The translations under genes and the position numbers were made by a program. Shown here piece by piece: positions 27,503 through 35,000 of a stretch of 36,082 nucleotides of DNA. The stretch comes from Nitrosomonas sp. (GTDB lineage: Bacteria; Pseudomonadota; Gammaproteobacteria; Burkholderiales; Nitrosomonadaceae). The number at the start of each line of letters is the position of its first letter. Position 1 is the stretch's first letter. The stretch is taken from contig NZ_JAKFWH010000029.1 of assembly GCF_021731985.1 (NCBI RefSeq), positions 1 to 36,082 on the forward strand, written 5' to 3'. The notes under the pieces were generated by a model. The model was not told where the DNA came from and did no database searches. It saw only the letters and a list, made by a program, of their open reading frames with translations.

Positions 27503-28678
27503 ATGAACATTGTTTCAGAAATTCTCGCACTACATACCGACATGCGCCGCTGGCGCAGACAGATACACCAATATCCGGAAACCGCATTTGAAGAAACCGC
27601 AACGGCGCAGTTGATAGCCGAGCAACTGCAACAAGCCGGTATCGAAGTGCATCAGGGTTTGGCCAAAACCGGCATTGTCGGAGTTTTGCGCCGCGGCAAT
27701 AGTACCCACAGCATAGCCCTGCGCGCCGATATGGATGCGCTATCTATCCAGGAGCAAAACCGCTTCGAACACGCATCCTGCAACAGCGGAAAAATGCATG
27801 CCTGCGGCCACGACGGGCACTGCGCCATGCTGCTCGGTGCAGCCCATTACTTGGCCCGCCACGGCCGTTTTGATGGGACTGTTTATTTTATTTTTCAGCC
27901 GGCGGAAGAATGCCGAGCCGGTGCGCATCAAATGATCAGCGAAGGCTTGTTCGAACAATTTCCGGCGCAACGGGTTTTCGGCATGCATAATTTCCCGGAT
28001 ATTCCAGCCGGTCATTTCGCGGTCAAAGCCGGGCCCATGATGGCCTCGTTTGATTGCTTTGAAATCAATCTGAGCGGACAAGCGACGCATGCCGCGATGC
28101 CACATTTGGGCAACGATGTTCTGGTCGCCGCGGCGCATCTGGTTACCCAATTACAAACCATCGTCAGCCGCCAGATTGATCCCGCCGACGCCGCGGTGGT
28201 CAGCGTCACCCAAATTCATGGCGGCAATACCTGGAATGCGCTGCCGGATTCCGCTGTCGTGCGCGGCACCTTCCGCAGCTTTAAGAATTCAGTGAGAGAA
28301 CAACTGGGACAAAGCATCCGCCACCTGGCCGAAAGCGTAGCGCAAGGCTTCAAGCTGCAAGCCGGCATCCATTTCAATCCGGAAAACCCCGGCTATCCGG
28401 TTACAGTCAACAGCCCGAGTGAGACCGCCAGCGCGATCCGCGCTGCTACCGCTGTCGCCGGCGAGCATTGCATCAACACCGCACCAACCCCCAGCATGGG
28501 CGCCGAGGATTTTGCTTTTATGCTGCAACAAAAGCCAGGCTGTTATATCTGGATCGGCAATGGCAGTTCGGAGGGTAGCTGTCTATTACATAATCCGAAC
28601 TACGATTTTAACGATAAGATATTACCGCTTGGTGCTGCCTATTGGGTCAAACTGGTTGAAAATGAACTGCCTGATTAG
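27503..28678 (+). CDS. M20-family amidohydrolase (hippurate hydrolase / IAA-amino acid hydrolase type)
   Basis: This 391-residue cytoplasmic metalloenzyme hydrolyses N-acyl amino acids or similar amides. Conserved parts are LRADMDALSIQEQ (about 73-85), HACGHDGHCAMLLGAA (metal ligands Cys101 and His103), FQPAEECRAG with catalytic Glu (about 135-136), HNFPDIPAGHFAV, SMGAEDFAFML and the C-terminal LHNPNYDFND with the last metal-ligand His. The lid domain lies between the two catalytic halves. The substrate cannot be told from sequence. Its DNA is visibly richer in G and C than the genes on its left. It is divergent from yaaA and is a single gene. Confidence 0.92.
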   Translation: MNIVSEILALHTDMRRWRRQIHQYPETAFEETATAQLIAEQLQQAGIEVHQGLAKTGIVGVLRRGNSTHSIALRADMDALSIQEQNRFEHASCNSGKMHACGHDGHCAMLLGAAHYLARHGRFDGTVYFIFQPAEECRAGAHQMISEGLFEQFPAQRVFGMHNFPDIPAGHFAVKAGPMMASFDCFEINLSGQATHAAMPHLGNDVLVAAAHLVTQLQTIVSRQIDPADAAVVSVTQIHGGNTWNALPDSAVVRGTFRSFKNSVREQLGQSIRHLAESVAQGFKLQAGIHFNPENPGYPVTVNSPSETASAIRAATAVAGEHCINTAPTPSMGAEDFAFMLQQKPGCYIWIGNGSSEGSCLLHNPNYDFNDKILPLGAAYWVKLVENELPD

Positions 28679-28765
28679 GCTTTTATTTTTGGAAGTGGGC
28701 TCAACTTGGAAATGCAGCCTTACTTCGATTGCACAAATTTATTGTTTGATTGGCTTGTCACGATC

Positions 28766-28794
28766 TTTACGAGACCTTTGTAGAGACCTATAAT
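28766..28794 (+). promoter_or_regulatory. Predicted promoter of relBE with a GAGACC direct repeat
   Basis: TTTACG (28766-28771), 17 bases, then a perfect TATAAT (28789-28794). GAGACC occurs twice, 12 bases apart (28771 and 28783), covering the spacer, and could be an autoregulatory operator of the antitoxin; that part is inference. Confidence 0.45.
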
Positions 28795-28827
28795 TCGGTT
28801 TTTTTGGCTACTTTGGAGAATATGAAC

Positions 28828-29076
28828 ATGACCTATCGAATACTGACTGAAGTATCTGCCAGCATCTCTGAATTGAAGGCTAATCCAATGAAGGTTGTTG
28901 CCAGCGGCAGCGGCATGCCTATTGCCGTATTGAACCACAATGAACCAGCCTTTTACTGCGTGCCCGCTGCTGCTTATGAAGCAATGATGGAGCTACTTGA
29001 CGATGTAGAACTTCTGAGAATCGTCAAAGAGCGGATGAACGAGCCTGCCACCAGGGTATCGCTTGATGACCTATAA
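28828..29076 (+). CDS. relB: RelB/StbD-type antitoxin
   Basis: The 82-residue antitoxin is counted from the ATG at 28828 (MTYRILTEVSASISELKANP). A second ATG lies six bases upstream at 28822, but GGAG at 28815 is spaced better for 28828. The N-terminal region is the Phd/YefM-like DNA-binding fold seen in StbD, and the middle has the conserved AVLNHNEPAFYCVPAAAYEAMMELLDD. It neutralises the toxin encoded next and probably represses its own operon. The last codons overlap the start of relE, as is usual for such modules. Confidence 0.92.
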   Translation: MTYRILTEVSASISELKANPMKVVASGSGMPIAVLNHNEPAFYCVPAAAYEAMMELLDDVELLRIVKERMNEPATRVSLDDL

Positions 29077-29362
29077 GCTGGAATTCAAGGAATCTGCACT
29101 CAAAGAATGGAAAAAATTAGGTCACACCGTTAAAACGCAATTCAAAAAGAAACTCAAAGAACGCTTAGAAAATCCCCACATTCCATCTGCTGCACTATCC
29201 GGTGCTAAGAATATCTACAAGATTAAATTACGCCAACTTGGCTATCGCCTCGTTTATTCTGTTGAAGACAAAACCATCACTGTAACCGTGATCGCTGCTG
29301 GCAAACGTGACCGAAATGAAATTTACGATATTGCACTTTCAAGGATGCATGATAAATCCTGA
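29066..29362 (+). CDS. relE: RelE-type mRNA-cleaving toxin
   Basis: The 98-residue toxin starts at the ATG at 29066, inside the last codons of relB. It is close to the E. coli RelE type, which cleaves mRNA in the ribosomal A site. The residues needed for cleavage in E. coli have counterparts: two Lys in IYKIKLRQ, Arg in GYRLVYSV, Arg in GKRDRNEIY and the Tyr of that motif. The length and order are intact, so the module is predicted to be functional. The toxin is followed by 198 bases without a gene, containing a short hairpin (29388-29416). Confidence 0.93.
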   Translation: MTYKLEFKESALKEWKKLGHTVKTQFKKKLKERLENPHIPSAALSGAKNIYKIKLRQLGYRLVYSVEDKTITVTVIAAGKRDRNEIYDIALSRMHDKS

Positions 29363-29387
29363 GTCATCGCGACGGAATTAACCAATG

Positions 29388-29416
29388 ATTCGCCAGAGAC
29401 ATCCTTTGAGGCGAAT
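29388..29416. repeat. Inverted repeat after relE
   Basis: ATTCGCC (29388-29394) pairs with GGCGAAT (29410-29416) around a 15-base loop, and outer AACC/GGTT bases can extend the stem across a short bulge. No T-run follows on the plus strand, so its role as relE terminator is only possible. Confidence 0.3.
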
Positions 29417-29560
29417 GGTTATGCATAGTAATTTGAAAAAGGAAATAAGCAATTTTTAGGAATCTACATCCATTTCTTTCAGAAATAAATGCAAAACACA
29501 AAACGCGACCACAACGACGGGCAGGGTAATTGTACTATTGAATAGTACGGTACCAGAGCG

Positions 29561-29806
29561 TTAACTGAATTTTCTGGGTTGCTGGGTTAAGCTGGCTAAA
29601 GTTTTTGCTTCTTCCAGCAAATGCCGTAGCGCTTTGTTGACCGCCTCATCATTAGGGAAAGCCTCTGCAATATCAGGTTCAAGAAGTACCACATTGGTTT
29701 CCGCCTTGATACGATTTGCATACTTGCCGCGTACAATCTTACCGAAATCAGACCGCTTATATTCCGGTCTCAGTTCGTCTGCCATTTCAGGTTCAATCTT
29801 CTTCAT
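29561..29806 (-). CDS. Antitoxin-like conserved protein (partner of BrnT-type toxin)
   Basis: The chosen start is the ATG at 29806 (MKKIEPEMADELRPEY), with AGAGG seven bases upstream, giving 81 residues; an ATG at 29860 is in frame but lies inside the toxin relic. The protein has the pattern FGKIVRGKYANRI followed by TNVVLLEPDIAEAFPNDEAVNKALRHLL, a widespread small family found beside toxin genes and predicted to be a ribbon-helix-helix-like antitoxin. Directly upstream, overlapping its start by 14 bases, is the C-terminal stub of a BrnT toxin. That overlap is typical of a toxin-antitoxin pair. With the toxin gone, the antitoxin appears orphaned. Confidence 0.75.
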   Translation of the reverse strand: MKKIEPEMADELRPEYKRSDFGKIVRGKYANRIKAETNVVLLEPDIAEAFPNDEAVNKALRHLLEEAKTLASLTQQPRKFS

Positions 29807-29909
29807 AAATTTGCCTCTCAGCATTTGTGGCCAATCGTGCCGATATGATTCTAATCGCATTTCCTTTTTCCGTATGTGATCCCTCTAATGCCGCAAGAAC
29901 AATTATTCT
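29793..29909 (-). pseudogene. C-terminal remnant of a BrnT-family toxin
   Basis: On the minus strand a frame with no usable start runs from a TAA just upstream of 29909 to a TGA at 29795-29793. Its last 27 codons read HTEKGNAIRIISARLATN then AERQIYEED. The segment IRIISAR.AT..ER..YE is the signature C-terminus of BrnT RNase toxins (Brucella BrnT ends IRIISARRATRKERRRYE). The N-terminal two-thirds of a normal BrnT (about 90 residues) is absent, replaced by spacer sequence and the HEPN gene upstream. The stub overlaps the downstream antitoxin gene. Confidence 0.65.
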
Positions 29910-29971
29910 TTATAATAGACACTTTGCGTGCTTGCGTGACCTGTTCACTTCTTAGTGCAACGAGTTGGTGG

Positions 29972-31072
29972 TCATAGATAACCTATGGATTTCCAATCAT
30001 CAAATCGTGGTTTACCGGAGATCGACTTGCCACGACGAAGCTCATCGTCTGGAGGATAATAAAGGCACTGTTGTACCGCAAATTGTGTCGCCGCGCATCG
30101 CTGCAGTAGTTTTATTGCACCCTCGCAGGCGGAGATTGCAGATTCAGAGGAAACATCTTTTCCACCGTGGACCAAACCATTTCGAGCTTGACGTGCAGGG
30201 AAAATATCAGCAAGCGTCTCCTCCGATATGAGTCCGTTTTGATATAGCAATTCTTGCTTGACTGACGTTGACCACGTACGGTTATCCTCCTTCAGCGCGC
30301 GTTTGCGCTTAGCGATGTCTGTTTTTGGATGATATTGGGCATCGCTTAGAAATGTGTCGTGCCAGAGATGGTCCGTAAGTTGTTCGATCACAATCCAGAA
30401 GTTCGACAAAGCGGATGACCAATTTCTGTTACGCAACTCCGTCACGCCATGAAGAAAGAACTTTGGTGAAAGAGATGGAACACTACCTGTGACCTGCGCA
30501 CCTTTGGAGAACGCATCTCGAAACTTGGATAGGGGGAGGATTTTCGGATTGGAAAGCTGAATTGTATTCAATCCGCCACCAACCCTTGTGCGTAGTTGTG
30601 CGTGCAATTGTGATGAGACGCTTTCGCCAAAATCGACTGGCCAGAGGAACTGTTTCTTATGTATTGTTCCCCATACCACGTCTCTTGTGTCTACGGCACA
30701 ACAGAGCACGCCACCCAAAAACAAGTTGCACAGTGCCGAGTTAAAGAACTCGGTTGCATTTTCTTTGTTAGAAAACGCAGCTGTGCGCGGGATTGCAAGA
30801 CCGCCATCGTAGCACAGTAGCATTGGCCAATCTCTTCCGAGGGGTGTTGGCAATCGGTCTATGATCCGACAGAGCTTCCCGTGGTCATACGTGTTCGAGT
30901 TAATCTCATCGAGCGATACCTGCCACGGTTCTTCATCGTCGGGTACAACGAAGCGAAACGGATTGAGATACGTCACCCACGCGGGGTTGGCGCAGATGTC
31001 GTCAAACGAGGTCCTGTCATCGTTCTGTAGAGATTCTGGCGAATTTTTCAGAGGCTTCATAGTCTTAGTCAT
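29972..31072 (-). CDS. HEPN-domain-like hypothetical protein, possible integron cassette gene
   Basis: This 366-residue soluble protein has no signal peptide or membrane segment. The N-terminal part (about 1-190) is not recognised. The C-terminal part has helices and the sequence FPARQARNGLVHGG, in which R297-N-G-L-V-H302 is the Rx4-6H motif of HEPN RNases and resembles the Apea-type HEPN group of defence and stress proteins. RNase function is inferred from that motif only. The ATG at 31072 lies in the right edge of an attC-like site (31071-31159), a common position for cassette genes, and there is no visible ribosome binding site. No attC is recognisable after its stop. Codon use and an absence of homologous neighbours suggest acquisition. 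Confidence 0.7.
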   Translation of the reverse strand: MTKTMKPLKNSPESLQNDDRTSFDDICANPAWVTYLNPFRFVVPDDEEPWQVSLDEINSNTYDHGKLCRIIDRLPTPLGRDWPMLLCYDGGLAIPRTAAFSNKENATEFFNSALCNLFLGGVLCCAVDTRDVVWGTIHKKQFLWPVDFGESVSSQLHAQLRTRVGGGLNTIQLSNPKILPLSKFRDAFSKGAQVTGSVPSLSPKFFLHGVTELRNRNWSSALSNFWIVIEQLTDHLWHDTFLSDAQYHPKTDIAKRKRALKEDNRTWSTSVKQELLYQNGLISEETLADIFPARQARNGLVHGGKDVSSESAISACEGAIKLLQRCAATQFAVQQCLYYPPDDELRRGKSISGKPRFDDWKSIGYL

Positions 31073-31159
31073 CTAATGCTTTGTTGAGCCCGTTCGAGGC
31101 ACGAACACAAAAGGAAACGGTGCGCTGTCACCATGTTGGCCTCGAACAAAACATTAGAT
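31071..31159 (-). other. attC-like integron recombination site
   Basis: This is an 89-base imperfect palindrome. Read on the minus strand it has R'' ATCTAAT, spacer GTTTT, L'' GTTCGAGGCC, a 42-base centre, L' GGGCTCAAC, spacer AAAGC and R' ATTAGAT. Pairing GTT-C-GAG with CTC-AAC leaves one extrahelical base, exactly as in classical sites such as aadA1 (GTTCAAGC/GCTTAAC). R boxes normally end in AAC and start with GTT; here both carry a matched change (AAT/ATT). It lies 4 bases past the stop of the small membrane protein gene, where a cassette attC belongs. Confidence 0.65.
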
Positions 31160-31163
31160 TTCT

Positions 31164-31418
31164 TCATTTGCCGACCGCTACTGCAATCCATGCGACGACT
31201 GGTGCAACCACCGAAGCAACAGCCGGGATAAGAGCTACTACCAACAATTTGTTTTCTCTAGCCGACCTTCCCGCTTCCATAAGACGAAGATGCAACTCGA
31301 AGTCCGACACTATTGGACGGTTACCTGAAACGCTTTGAATTCTCTGCTCACCCGTTGTATCAGCGCCGAGGTCTTGGCAACGTTTCTCAAGTTCTGCTCT
31401 CGTAAGAAGTTTGCTCAT
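31164..31418 (-). CDS. Small membrane protein with C-terminal transmembrane helix, integron cassette gene
   Basis: The protein has 84 residues from the ATG at 31418 (MSKLLTRAELEKRCQDLGAD). An N-terminal soluble helical region is followed by a hydrophobic C-terminal helix, LLVVALIPAVASVVAPVVAWIAVAV, which would anchor it in the inner membrane. I do not recognise a function. An in-frame ATG at 31451 overlaps the stop of a small upstream reading frame and would give 95 residues; the choice is open. The stop is 4 bases from an attC-like site, so gene plus attC look like one gene cassette. Small membrane proteins of unknown role are frequent in cassette arrays. Confidence 0.6.
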   Translation of the reverse strand: MSKLLTRAELEKRCQDLGADTTGEQRIQSVSGNRPIVSDFELHLRLMEAGRSARENKLLVVALIPAVASVVAPVVAWIAVAVGK

Positions 31419-31443
31419 TTTCGTTTCTCGAAATCTACTTAAA

Positions 31444-31506
31444 TCAGTCATCCGAAATGACGCAATATAATGCGTCAAAAATGAAATCTAACACAAAAAG
31501 CTGCAT
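31444..31506 (-). CDS. Possible 20-residue leader peptide upstream of the cassette gene
   Basis: AAGGAG (31517-31512) stands 5 bases before an ATG at 31506, the best ribosome binding site in this neighbourhood. The frame MQLFVLDFIFDAL... ends at a TGA (31446-31444) that overlaps the in-frame ATG at 31451 of the membrane-protein gene by eight bases. This geometry would allow translational coupling. No family match is known; it may be chance. Confidence 0.35.
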   Translation of the reverse strand: MQLFVLDFIFDALYCVISDD

Positions 31507-31571
31507 GCTATCTCCTTGTGTGTTATGAAAATGCGCCAATTTAGCTTTCTATATTACTGACTTTGTTAGAT
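31486..31571 (-). other. Possible second, degenerate attC boundary (ATCTAAC...GTTAGAT)
   Basis: Perfect R''/R'-type boxes ATCTAAC (minus strand 31571-31565) and GTTAGAT (31492-31486) stand 86 bases apart, upstream of the small membrane gene, where the preceding cassette's attC would end. Their sequences fit RYYYAAC and GTTRRRY. The inner L boxes do not pair convincingly, so this is weak support for a cassette boundary. Confidence 0.3.
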
Positions 31572-31739
31572 CCACAAGTCGATAGGTAAGCCAATCTATA
31601 GAAAAAATACCACGGATTTTAAATCAAGAACCATGTAGTTACTTAAGAAATTACTTGCTATGTGATTCGTTATGATCAGATTTGCCGGTAATTCTCTTGG
31701 TGAAGATTGTAACAAATGATCAGTACGATCAATTGCTTA

Positions 31740-31985
31740 TCATACACTTCGCTCACCATATGATAGTAGATTATGCTTTACAGTTTCCCAATCCAGAATT
31801 GGATCTGCTGGATCGCGCAAGATCTCCACAGCACGGGAAATATCTTCAAAATCGTCAAGATAATTTTCGACAGCCTGTCGGATCACATCGGCACGCGCTC
31901 GATGCAATTTTGCTGCCGCTTCATCCAGTGCGGTGACCAGTTCATCCGGTAGTCTTACCGATATTTGACGCATTTCAGTTCTCAT
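31740..31985 (-). CDS. CopG/RHH-family antitoxin, no toxin partner visible
   Basis: This 81-residue protein (77 from the second ATG at 31973, which has GAGAA upstream) begins MRQISVRLPDELVTALDEAAAKL. That is a ribbon-helix-helix strand and helix, followed by RARADVIRQAVENYLDDFED, a typical CopG/ParD-like dimer. The C-terminus (LDWETVKHNLL) is of the toxin-binding kind. A toxin gene would normally overlap the stop on the same strand. Here an ATG does overlap it but the frame stops after four codons, and no RelE/ParE motif follows. The gene therefore appears to be an orphan antitoxin, either domesticated or decaying. It starts 24 bases past the mfd stop. Confidence 0.8.
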   Translation of the reverse strand: MRTEMRQISVRLPDELVTALDEAAAKLHRARADVIRQAVENYLDDFEDISRAVEILRDPADPILDWETVKHNLLSYGERSV

Positions 31986-32008
31986 AGAGTAGTAGGAAAA
32001 GAGATACT

Positions 32009-35000
32009 TCAGTTATTAGTGTTCAGTTTCTGAATCAACTCCTTAATCCGCATCACCCGCTTATTCACATCCTCAATCTTCACCAGAATTTTCAACCGAT
32101 CCGGACCGGAGAGCGAATATTCGCGGCTGCTTTGGATTAGTTGGATGATTTTTAGCGGGTCGATCGGCGGGTTCGGGATGAATTGGATCTGGATGTTCTC
32201 AGAACTGGCATCAATGCGTGTGACGCCGAGCGGTTTAGCGGCGATACGCAAACGATGGCAGTCGAGTAATGCCCGCGTTGGATTGGGCAGTAGGCCAAAG
32301 CGATCGACCAATTCCCGCTGCATGTCGTCGAGCTGTTCGTCGTCGCTGCAATTGGCCATGCGCTTGTACAGCACCAGGCGTTCATGAATGTCATGGCAAT
32401 AATCTTCCGGCAATAAAGTCGGAACGTGCAGATTGATTTCTGTGGCAACGCCCAATGGGTGCTGCATATCGGGCTCTTTGCCTTGTTTTAAGGATTGGAT
32501 GGCAGAATCCAGCATCGAGCTATACAAGCTAAAACCAATTTCCTGCATCTCTCCGCTTTGTGATTCGCTGAGCACCGCTCCGGCGCCGCGGATTTCCAGA
32601 TCGTGCATGGCAAGGTAAAACCCGGAACCGAGTTCTTCCATCGCTTGGATTGCTTCCAGGCGTTTTTTGGCTTGCGATCCGAGCGCTTCTTCGGGCGGTG
32701 TCAGCAAATACGCGTAAGCCTGGTGATGCGAGCGGCCGACCCGCCCGCGCAATTGATGCAATTGCGCCAGGCCGAATTTGTGCGCATTGTTGATAAGAAT
32801 GGTGTTGGCGCTGGGAATGTCGATGCCGGTTTCAATGATGGTGGTGCATAACAGGATGTTGAAGCGTTGCTGGTAAAAATCCCGCATGACATGTTCCAGA
32901 TCGCGTTCGCGCATTTGCCCGTGGGCAATATTGATACGTGCCTCGGGTAGCAAACCGGATAGTTTTTCATACATCAACTGAATGGTGCTGACCTCATTGT
33001 GCAGAAAATAGATTTGCCCGCCGCGTTTCAGTTCGCGCAGACAAGCTTCACGGATGATACCCATCGAGAAACTGCTGACAAAGGTGCGGATGGCAAGGCG
33101 GCGCTGTGGCGCGGTGGCAATGATGGAGAAATCGCGCAGTCCTTCCAGTGACATCGCCAATGTGCGTGGAATCGGCGTGGCGGTGAGTGTCAGCACATCG
33201 ACTTCCGCACGCAGTTTTTTTAATTCTTCTTTCTGCCGCACGCCGAAACGGTGCTCTTCGTCAATAATGACCAGACCTAGATTTTTGAAAATAACATCTT
33301 TCTGAATCAGTTTGTGCGTGCCAATAATAATGTCAATTTCGCCTTTGGCCAGGCCCGCTAGTGCCAGTGTTTGTTCTTTGGCGGAGCGGAAGCGCGACAG
33401 TTCAGCAATCTTGACCGGCCATTGGTCGGCAATCAGGCTAAAGCGATCGGAGAAATTCTGGAAATGTTGTTCAGCCAACAGCGTGGTCGGAACCAGCACT
33501 GCGACTTGTTTACCGTCGGCGACAGCGACAAAAGCGGCACGCAATGCCACTTCAGTCTTACCGAAACCGACATCGCCGCATATCAGGCGATCCATCGGTT
33601 TCCCCGAGGTTAAATCTGCAATGACCGCTTTGATCGCCGCCGCTTGGTCAGCGGTTTCCTCAAAACCGAATCCCTCGGCAAAAGCATCGTAATCATGCGG
33701 CCTAAGCGTAAAAGTATGGCCTTCGCGCGCTGCACGCTGCGCATACAGATTCAGCAGTTCCGCTGCGGTGTCGCGCACTTGCTGCATGGCTTTGCGTTTG
33801 GCTTTATCCCATTGACCGCTGCCCAGCTTATGCAGCGGTGCCGATTCCGGGGCAGCGCCGCTGTATCGCCCGATCAGATACAGTTGTGAAACCGGCACGT
33901 ACAGTTTGTCGCCGCCCGCGTATTCCAGCGACAAAAATTCACTCAGCTCGCCCGGTTCGCCTTCCCCCACATCCATACTGACCAGCCCCAGATAGCGGCC
34001 AATGCCATGCTGCTCATGCACCACCGGATCACCCGGTTTGATTTCCGACAGATCACGCAGAATATTATCGGTCGAAGTGGTCTTGCGCGCCTCACGTTCA
34101 CGCCGCCCATAGACATGGGTCGAATACATTTCACTTTCGGTGATAAACGCACGTTGCGCTGATTCCAGGATAAAACCGGTGTGCAGCGGTGCAACACTAA
34201 GCATGAAGGGCTGAGAACTGCTCAGAAATTGCGCATAATCCTGACAGTTGTCCGGGTGCAAACCGTACTGATTCAGGTATTCCGCAATGAGTTCGCGCCG
34301 CCCCATACTTTCCGCCAGTAGTAGGATGCGTCCGCCGGATTGCGTGAAACGGGTGACGAATTCAGCCAGTTTCTCCAGCGGGTTTTCCGCGTGGCGGTTG
34401 ACTTGAACAGAGGGCAGCGGAGCAGTAGATTTTTTAGCCGCCAGTTTGAGATCTTGTCCATTGGTTAATATTTCAATGCGCGCATAGGGTTTGAGCTGGC
34501 CAAAGAAAACATCGCTTGCCAGGAATAATTCGGCCGGTGGCAGTAACGGACGGTCGCTATCCCCGCGCAACAACTGATAACGCGATTGGGTATCACGCCA
34601 GAATTCGTCGATAATCGGACGGACATCCTGGTGCAGGCAAAGCAAAGTGTTTTCCGGCAAATAATCAAACAGGGTGGCTGTCTGTTCAAAGAAAAGCGGT
34701 AGATAGTATTCGATACCTGCCGGAGTCAGGCCTTTGCTAATATCTTTATAGATTTGTTTTTTGGACGGATCACCCTCGAATTTCTCGCGGAAATTACCGC
34801 GGAAGCTGGTGCGCCCGGCTTCATCCAATGGAAATTCACGCGCAGGTAGCAAGCGGATTTCATTGACCGGATAAATGCTGCGCTGGGTATCGACATCGAA
34901 GGTGCGAATGGTGTCGATTTCGTTATCCAGTAAATCGATGCGATACGGCAGCGGGCTGCCCATTGGAAACAAATCAATTAAGCCACCGCGGACACTGTAT

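Noticed and set aside
29860..29972. attC site after the HEPN gene
   Set aside because: A small stem (CACT...AGTG near 29950) exists, but no R or L boxes in the right order; the cassette end is not recognisable.
31081..31338. 85-codon plus-strand frame across the attC-like site
   Set aside because: It covers the palindrome and the complement of the membrane-protein gene, and its composition is the Thr/Ala-rich mirror of that gene.
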